Positions 6,664-10,299 of a DNA stretch of 10,299 nucleotides are shown here, one piece after another (positions within the stretch are counted from its first letter, which is position 1; the number at the start of each line of letters is the position of its first letter). Source of the stretch: Geobacter sp. (GTDB lineage Bacteria; Desulfobacterota; Desulfuromonadia; Geobacterales; DSM-12255); assembly GCA_012026855.1 (NCBI GenBank), contig VEOV01000270.1, positions 1 to 10,299 on the forward strand, written 5' to 3'. The notes beneath the pieces are model-generated. The model saw nothing but the letters and a program-made list of their open reading frames with translations. It did not search any database and was not told the DNA's origin. Both the position numbers and the translations under genes were made by a program.

Positions 6664-7509
6664 CTATTTGTCTTGAAGTGATCTGATTTCAAGCAGCCCA
6701 TCTCCAGTCCCAATGATTAATGGGTCGGTTGAGACGATCTCTCCCGGAGAGCCGCTGCCGGCCATGGGCCAGGCGCTCCAGATGATGACTTCTTTGCCGT
6801 TTAATGTAGTGAACGCTCCCGGGTAGGGATGGGTGACCCCCCGGATAAGGTTATAAATCTGCACAGCACTTTTTGTCCAGTCAATCCGTCCGTCTTCCGG
6901 TTTGCGGCCGCCGCAGTAGTTACCGGCTGCCAGGTTCATCTGGATTCGCTCTGCCGTGCCGTCGCAAAGCCGGGGCCAGGCGTTGGCAAGCACCGCTACG
7001 GCTGCCTCCGTGACCTTGGCGAAGACGTCATGGGCGGTGTCGGTGAAGGCAATGGCAACTTTCTCCTGGGCAACAATATCACCGGCATCGGGCTTTTCCA
7101 CCATGTAGTGAAGCGTGGCGCCGGTTTCGGTTTCCCCGTTGATTACTGCCCAGTTGATCGGCACCCGGCCACGGTACCTGGGCAGATAGGAGCCATGCAG
7201 GTTGAGCGCCCCCTTTACGGGTATATCAAGCACCGCCGGTTTGATCATGTTGCGGTAGTAGAAGGAGAGCAGGAAGTCAGGGGCAAACTCTCTGACCCTG
7301 GCAACATTCTCCGGCAGGTTGATGTCGCTGGTGATGAACGGGATGCCGTGTCTTTCGGCCAGTTCCCTGACCGAAGCGAACCAGATCTGCTCGGTGGGGG
7401 AGTCTTCGTGGGTGAAGATCAGCCGGATATCAGCCCCCTGCCTGAGCAGTTCCTCCAGGCAGCGGTAGCCGACGTTATGATAGGCACAGGCAACTACTTT
7501 ATTGCTCAT
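6664..7509 (-). CDS. UDP-4-amino-4-deoxy-L-arabinose formyltransferase (ArnA N-terminal domain type, stand-alone)
   Basis: A 281-residue formyltransferase that should transfer formyl from N10-formyltetrahydrofolate to the 4-amino group of UDP-Ara4N, giving UDP-Ara4FN. It matches the first domain of E. coli ArnA: AYHNVGYRCLEELL near the N-terminus, FSFYYRNMI (82-89 region), LNLHGSYLPRYRGRVPINW (102-120), NGETETGATLH and DAGDIVAQ. The Asn103-His105-Asp141 triad agrees with E. coli Asn102-His104-Asp140. The C-terminal subdomain contains HPYPGAF and GTGDGLLEI but ends soon after, some 20-25 residues short of the E. coli domain. The ATG at 7509 overlaps the end of arnC by 11 bp and has a CGGAG site, so coupling is likely. 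Met-tRNA formyltransferase is a relative, but the ArnA-like motifs and operon argue against it. Confidence 0.9.
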   Translation of the reverse strand: MSNKVVACAYHNVGYRCLEELLRQGADIRLIFTHEDSPTEQIWFASVRELAERHGIPFITSDINLPENVARVREFAPDFLLSFYYRNMIKPAVLDIPVKGALNLHGSYLPRYRGRVPINWAVINGETETGATLHYMVEKPDAGDIVAQEKVAIAFTDTAHDVFAKVTEAAVAVLANAWPRLCDGTAERIQMNLAAGNYCGGRKPEDGRIDWTKSAVQIYNLIRGVTHPYPGAFTTLNGKEVIIWSAWPMAGSGSPGEIVSTDPLIIGTGDGLLEIRSLQDK

Positions 7510-8437
7510 CAGCCGCTCCGTGAACCTTGCGCACTACGTAGCGCGGTCTGTGTCTGACCTCTTGATAGATCCGCCCTACATATTCGCCGACAATGCCGAT
7601 GCCGAAGATAGTAATGCCGATAAAGAAGAAGAGGATGGCAAAGAGGGTGAAGACCCCTTCAACCTCGGCGCCGACAATGAAGCGGCGGATGAAGAGGAAG
7701 ATGGCGAACCCTACGGCGGCGAGGGCGGTCAGTATCCCGAAGAGGGCGAACAACTGCAGCGGTACAACGGAAAAACCGGTCATCAGGTCGAAGTTGAGCC
7801 GGACAAGTTTATAGAGGGAGTACTTGCTCTCCCCTTCAAGCCGCTCGGCATGGGCGACCTCAACCTCTGACGGTGAGGAGGCAAAGGTTTGTGCCAGGGC
7901 GGGGATGAAGGTTGATGCTTCGCGGCACTGGTTGATGTTGTCGATGACATTACGGTGGTAGGCGCGTAGCATGCAGCCGTAGTCGGTCATCTTCATGCCG
8001 GTCATCTTGCGGGTGGCGATATTGACCAGCATAGAGGCGGTCTTGCGGAAAAAAGTATCCTGCCTATGCTGGCGGATACTGCCGACCACGTCGTGGCCTT
8101 TTTCAATCTCGGCCACCAGCTTGGGGATCTCTTCCGGAGGATTCTGCAGGTCGGCATCAAGGGTGATGACTATCTCGCCCCGGCTGACTTCAAAGGCAGC
8201 CATGATTGCCATATGCTGGCCGAAGTTGCCGTTGAATTCCACCACCCGGACTTCCGGGTAGATGGCTGTGAAGTCCTTGAGTATCTGCAATGAGCTGTCA
8301 CGACTGCCGTCATCGGTAAAGATGATCTCGAAAGGGTGTCCGGTTGCCAGCATGACCGGATGGAGTCTGGCAATGAGGCTCTTGAGATTGCCCTCTTCGT
8401 TGTAAACCGGTATGACAATGGAGAGATATGGTTTCAT
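7499..8437 (-). CDS. arnC: Undecaprenyl-phosphate 4-deoxy-4-formamido-L-arabinose transferase
   Basis: A 312-residue GT2-family membrane glycosyltransferase that should move Ara4FN from UDP to undecaprenyl phosphate at the cytoplasmic face. The GT-A domain has IVIPVYNEEGNL (7-18), DDGS (42-45), the DAD metal site (94-96) and QNPPEEIP (98-105). The segment DYGCMLRAYHRNVID with STFIPALA is characteristic of ArnC and separates it from general DPM1 or GtrB enzymes. Two membrane helices follow (about 226-251 and 261-285), and the end GEYVGRIYQEVRHRPRYVV is also ArnC-like. Length is close to the 322 residues of E. coli ArnC. Its ATG overlaps the arnB stop as ATGA, with AAGGAA a few bases upstream, so coupling is likely. 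It ends in TAA inside the start region of the formyltransferase. Confidence 0.94.
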   Translation of the reverse strand: MKPYLSIVIPVYNEEGNLKSLIARLHPVMLATGHPFEIIFTDDGSRDSSLQILKDFTAIYPEVRVVEFNGNFGQHMAIMAAFEVSRGEIVITLDADLQNPPEEIPKLVAEIEKGHDVVGSIRQHRQDTFFRKTASMLVNIATRKMTGMKMTDYGCMLRAYHRNVIDNINQCREASTFIPALAQTFASSPSEVEVAHAERLEGESKYSLYKLVRLNFDLMTGFSVVPLQLFALFGILTALAAVGFAIFLFIRRFIVGAEVEGVFTLFAILFFFIGITIFGIGIVGEYVGRIYQEVRHRPRYVVRKVHGAADEQ

Positions 8438-9597
8438 CGGCGGTTCCTTGCAATGACATCCTTAACGGCAGCGACCACATCACTGGCGTCTTCATCGGTC
8501 ATGGTGGGGAAGAGCGGCAGGGAGAGGATCCGGTCAGAGGCGTAGTCGGCATTGGGGAGCGATCCTTCAGGTTGGGGCAGGTTTTCACGGTACCAGCTGT
8601 GCTGGTGGATCGCCTTGTAGTGGAGCCCGGTGCCGATGTTCAGTTTCTTCAGCTCCTCCATGAATTGATCGCGGTTTATGGTCAGCTTTTCAATTCTTAC
8701 CAGCGGGGTGTAGAGATGCCAGGCATGGCGCTGCTCATAGGGGGCATAGGCAGGCAGGGCCAGTTCGCTGACCTCGGCAAACTGCTGGTTGTAGAACTCG
8801 GCTATCTGTTTGCGGCGATCGATGAACCCGTCCAGTTTGGGCAGCTGGTGGATGCCGATGGCGGCCTGAATGTCCATCATGTTGTACTTGAAACCGGGCA
8901 TGACGATGTCGTAGTTCGGTGTGCCGCTGGCAGCAAAACGTTTCCACGCCTCACGGTTCATGCCATGGAACTTGAGCAGGGAAACCTCTTCTGCCAGTAC
9001 CTCGTCAGGAGTGCAGACCATACCCCCTTCGCCGGTGGTCAGGTTCTTGTTGGGATGGAAGGAGAAGATGGCAATGGTGTCAAAGGTGCCGATGCGCTTG
9101 CCTTTGTATTCCGTGCCGGCGGCATGTGCGGCATCTTCGATGATGGTCAGGCCGAACTCCTTGGCTAGGGCAAAGTGCGGCTCCAGGTCGCAAGCCTGGC
9201 CGGCGAAATGGACCGGGATGATCGCTTTGGTTTTCGGGGTGATCTTCTCCCTGATTTGCGTGACATCAATATTCAGTGTTCCCGGCTCGATGTCCACCAG
9301 AACCGGTTTCGCCCCGCAAAGCAGGGGGATGCTCAGGGTGGAGGCAAAGGTCATGGGAGTGGTGATAATTTCGTCCCCATCCTTGATCCCCAGCGCCAGC
9401 AGGGTCAGGTGCAGACCGGCAGTGGCCGAGCTGAGTGGCACGGCGAATTTTGCCCTCACATATTTTTTAAAGCCATCCTCGAAGCGCTTAACTTTGGGGC
9501 CGGTGGTGATCCAGCCGGACGTGAGTGAGTCGACAACCTCGTTGATTTCGGCTGCTTCAATGGTAGGTCTGGAAAAGGGGAGAAATTCTTTGCGCAC
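8434..9597 (-). CDS. arnB: UDP-4-amino-4-deoxy-L-arabinose aminotransferase
   Basis: A 387-residue PLP enzyme of the DegT/DnrJ/EryC1 family that should aminate UDP-Ara4O with glutamate to UDP-Ara4N. The N-terminus has FLPFSRPTI and the GWITTGPKV segment (28-36), both typical of ArnB. PLP-binding Asp155 lies in IIEDAAHA and the Schiff-base lysine is Lys184 in FSFHPNKNLTTGEGG, close to the ArnB pattern SFHAIKN-x-EGG. The C-terminal HQHSWYRE and LSLPLFPTMT segments are also family-typical. The chosen start is GTG at 9595-9597 with a GGAGG site (9603-9607) 5 bp upstream; no nearby ATG fits. Many sugar aminotransferases share this fold, so the specific substrate rests on ArnB-like motifs and the arnC and ArnA-type neighbours. 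It ends in TGA, overlapping arnC. Confidence 0.92.
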   Translation of the reverse strand: MRKEFLPFSRPTIEAAEINEVVDSLTSGWITTGPKVKRFEDGFKKYVRAKFAVPLSSATAGLHLTLLALGIKDGDEIITTPMTFASTLSIPLLCGAKPVLVDIEPGTLNIDVTQIREKITPKTKAIIPVHFAGQACDLEPHFALAKEFGLTIIEDAAHAAGTEYKGKRIGTFDTIAIFSFHPNKNLTTGEGGMVCTPDEVLAEEVSLLKFHGMNREAWKRFAASGTPNYDIVMPGFKYNMMDIQAAIGIHQLPKLDGFIDRRKQIAEFYNQQFAEVSELALPAYAPYEQRHAWHLYTPLVRIEKLTINRDQFMEELKKLNIGTGLHYKAIHQHSWYRENLPQPEGSLPNADYASDRILSLPLFPTMTDEDASDVVAAVKDVIARNRR

Positions 9598-9643
9598 TAT
9601 TGCCTCCGGGGAATCGCAACGCTTAACGGCAGAACAATCATCT

Positions 9644-9672
9644 TTTATGGCACATTATGGAGGTGCTGACAA
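9644..9672 (-). promoter_or_regulatory. Candidate promoter before arnB
   Basis: On the - strand, TTGTCA (9667-9672, five of six -35 matches) is followed after 17 bp by CATAAA (9644-9649, four of six -10 matches). A start near 9637 would leave a leader of about 40 bases before the arnB GTG. The site sits in the 93-bp gap after the arnT-like gene. The evidence is motif and spacing only. Confidence 0.35.
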
Positions 9673-9690
9673 CCCATTTTGCCGCACTTT

Positions 9691-10299
9691 TCAGCGATTT
9701 GTTACCAGCACCTTTTTCAGGTTCTGAGCGATAATTCTGGCCTGAGGCACTCTTCCAGTGCGGAAACTCTCCAGGTCGCCGGCGCTGATGCGGAGGAACA
9801 CCCGCTTGTCCCCCTTCCAGAGGGATTCAAACTGGTCATGCTCCATGAACCATGCTGATTGATCCCCCTGCTTGCTGCCGAATTCCAGCTCTCCCATTTT
9901 ACCGACAACTACCAGACGTCGTTTTGCATAGAAGGGGATGGTCTGGTCATAGCCGAATGAGGCAATGATGTCATCGCCAGTGGCCAGCTCATTTAGCTTC
10001 AGAGCCAGGTCTTTGGCGCTCTTCTTCTCAGCAAGTTTTGTGTAGATGATGTGAGTGGCTGCTATCTGCACAACCATTGTGATTACTGCCAGGTAAAAAG
10101 CCAGGCGTAGTTTTCTGCCGCTGGCCACAGTTTCCTTGAAGGTGGCAGCTATCAGCATAGCCAGTGGTGGAACTGTCGGCAGGATGTATGGCACCAGCTT
10201 GGAGCATGACTAGGAGAAGAAGAGGAAGATGAAACCCGCCCAGATAGCCAGATAGGTCTGGATTTCGCCATGATCACCATGCCGCATGCGCCATGCATC
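9691..10299 (-). pseudogene. ArnT-like glycosyltransferase, C-terminal part, interrupted by in-frame TAG (5' part outside window)
   Basis: The minus-strand frame entering at 10299 reads a membrane-protein segment (YLAIWAGFIFLFFS), meets a TAG at 10210-10212, and resumes in the same frame as SCSKLVPYILPTVPPLAML. Joined, this gives FFS-x-S-x-SKL-x-PYILP, a conserved stretch of ArnT and related polyprenyl-phosphate-sugar transferases (GT83/GT39), with the stop exactly in a variable position. After two hydrophobic segments comes a soluble C-terminal domain with VVVGKMGELEFG, as in ArnT, which moves Ara4N from undecaprenyl phosphate to lipid A in the periplasm. The rest ends normally in TGA at 9691-9693. 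A GTG at 10192-10194 could open a 167-residue frame, but it has no clear ribosome site and starts mid-protein. The likely reading is a gene broken by one base change (TTG to TAG, for example) or a sequencing error. Most of the gene is outside the window, so its function is inferred. Confidence 0.7.

Noticed and set aside
5979..9727. Several open frames of 235-268 codons on the + strand across the arn genes
   Set aside because: Each lies opposite a gene with recognisable active-site motifs; the translations are low-complexity or unlike known proteins.
9691..10194. A separate 167-residue gene starting at GTG 10192-10194
   Set aside because: It starts in the middle of a conserved membrane motif, has no clear ribosome site, and the homologous frame continues upstream past the TAG.
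10210..10212. TAG read as pyrrolysine or as a reassigned sense codon
   Set aside because: TAG ends six of the genes in this window, the protein is not a methylamine methyltransferase, and the interrupted position is a variable one. A mutation or sequence error is simpler.

Overview
The window looks like chromosomal DNA of a Gram-negative deltaproteobacterium of the Geobacter type (Desulfuromonadales). Three things suggest this: the gene order ilvB-ilvN-ilvC-psd-pssA-leuA, which I recall from Geobacteraceae; a leucine T-box leader before leuA, a rare arrangement outside Gram-positive bacteria; and lipid A type aminoarabinose genes, which imply an outer membrane. The assignment is from memory of gene order and protein similarity, not from a search.

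Left part (1-3574, + strand): the 3' end of ilvB (acetolactate synthase large subunit), then ilvN (regulatory subunit), ilvC (ketol-acid reductoisomerase), psd (phosphatidylserine decarboxylase) and pssA (phosphatidylserine synthase). Gaps are 41 bp or less; ilvC-psd are 5 bp apart and psd-pssA overlap by ATGA. This looks like one operon joining branched-chain amino acid synthesis to phosphatidylethanolamine synthesis.

Middle (3575-5591): a promoter, a nearly complete leucine T-box attenuator (specifier codon CUC, antiterminator, competing terminator), then leuA (2-isopropylmalate synthase) starting at 3918. A 13-bp hairpin at 5536-5568 separates leuA from the convergent minus-strand genes and probably terminates in both directions.

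Right part (5592-10299, - strand): an operon for 4-amino-4-deoxy-L-arabinose (Ara4N) on undecaprenyl phosphate. In transcription order it reads: the arnT-like glycosyltransferase end (interrupted by an in-frame TAG), arnB, arnC, a stand-alone ArnA-type formyltransferase, and a stand-alone ArnA-type UDP-glucuronate decarboxylase. The two activities fused in E. coli ArnA are separate genes here. No arnD deformylase lies in the window. The last two genes make UDP-Ara4O (decarboxylase) and formylate UDP-Ara4N, ArnB aminates between those steps, ArnC loads the lipid carrier, and ArnT would move the sugar to lipid A.

The points most worth checking are the amber codon in the arnT-like gene, the T-box in a Gram-negative host, and the split ArnA with a short formyltransferase. 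I did not see a wholly new system, mobile element, tRNA, rRNA or CRISPR array.
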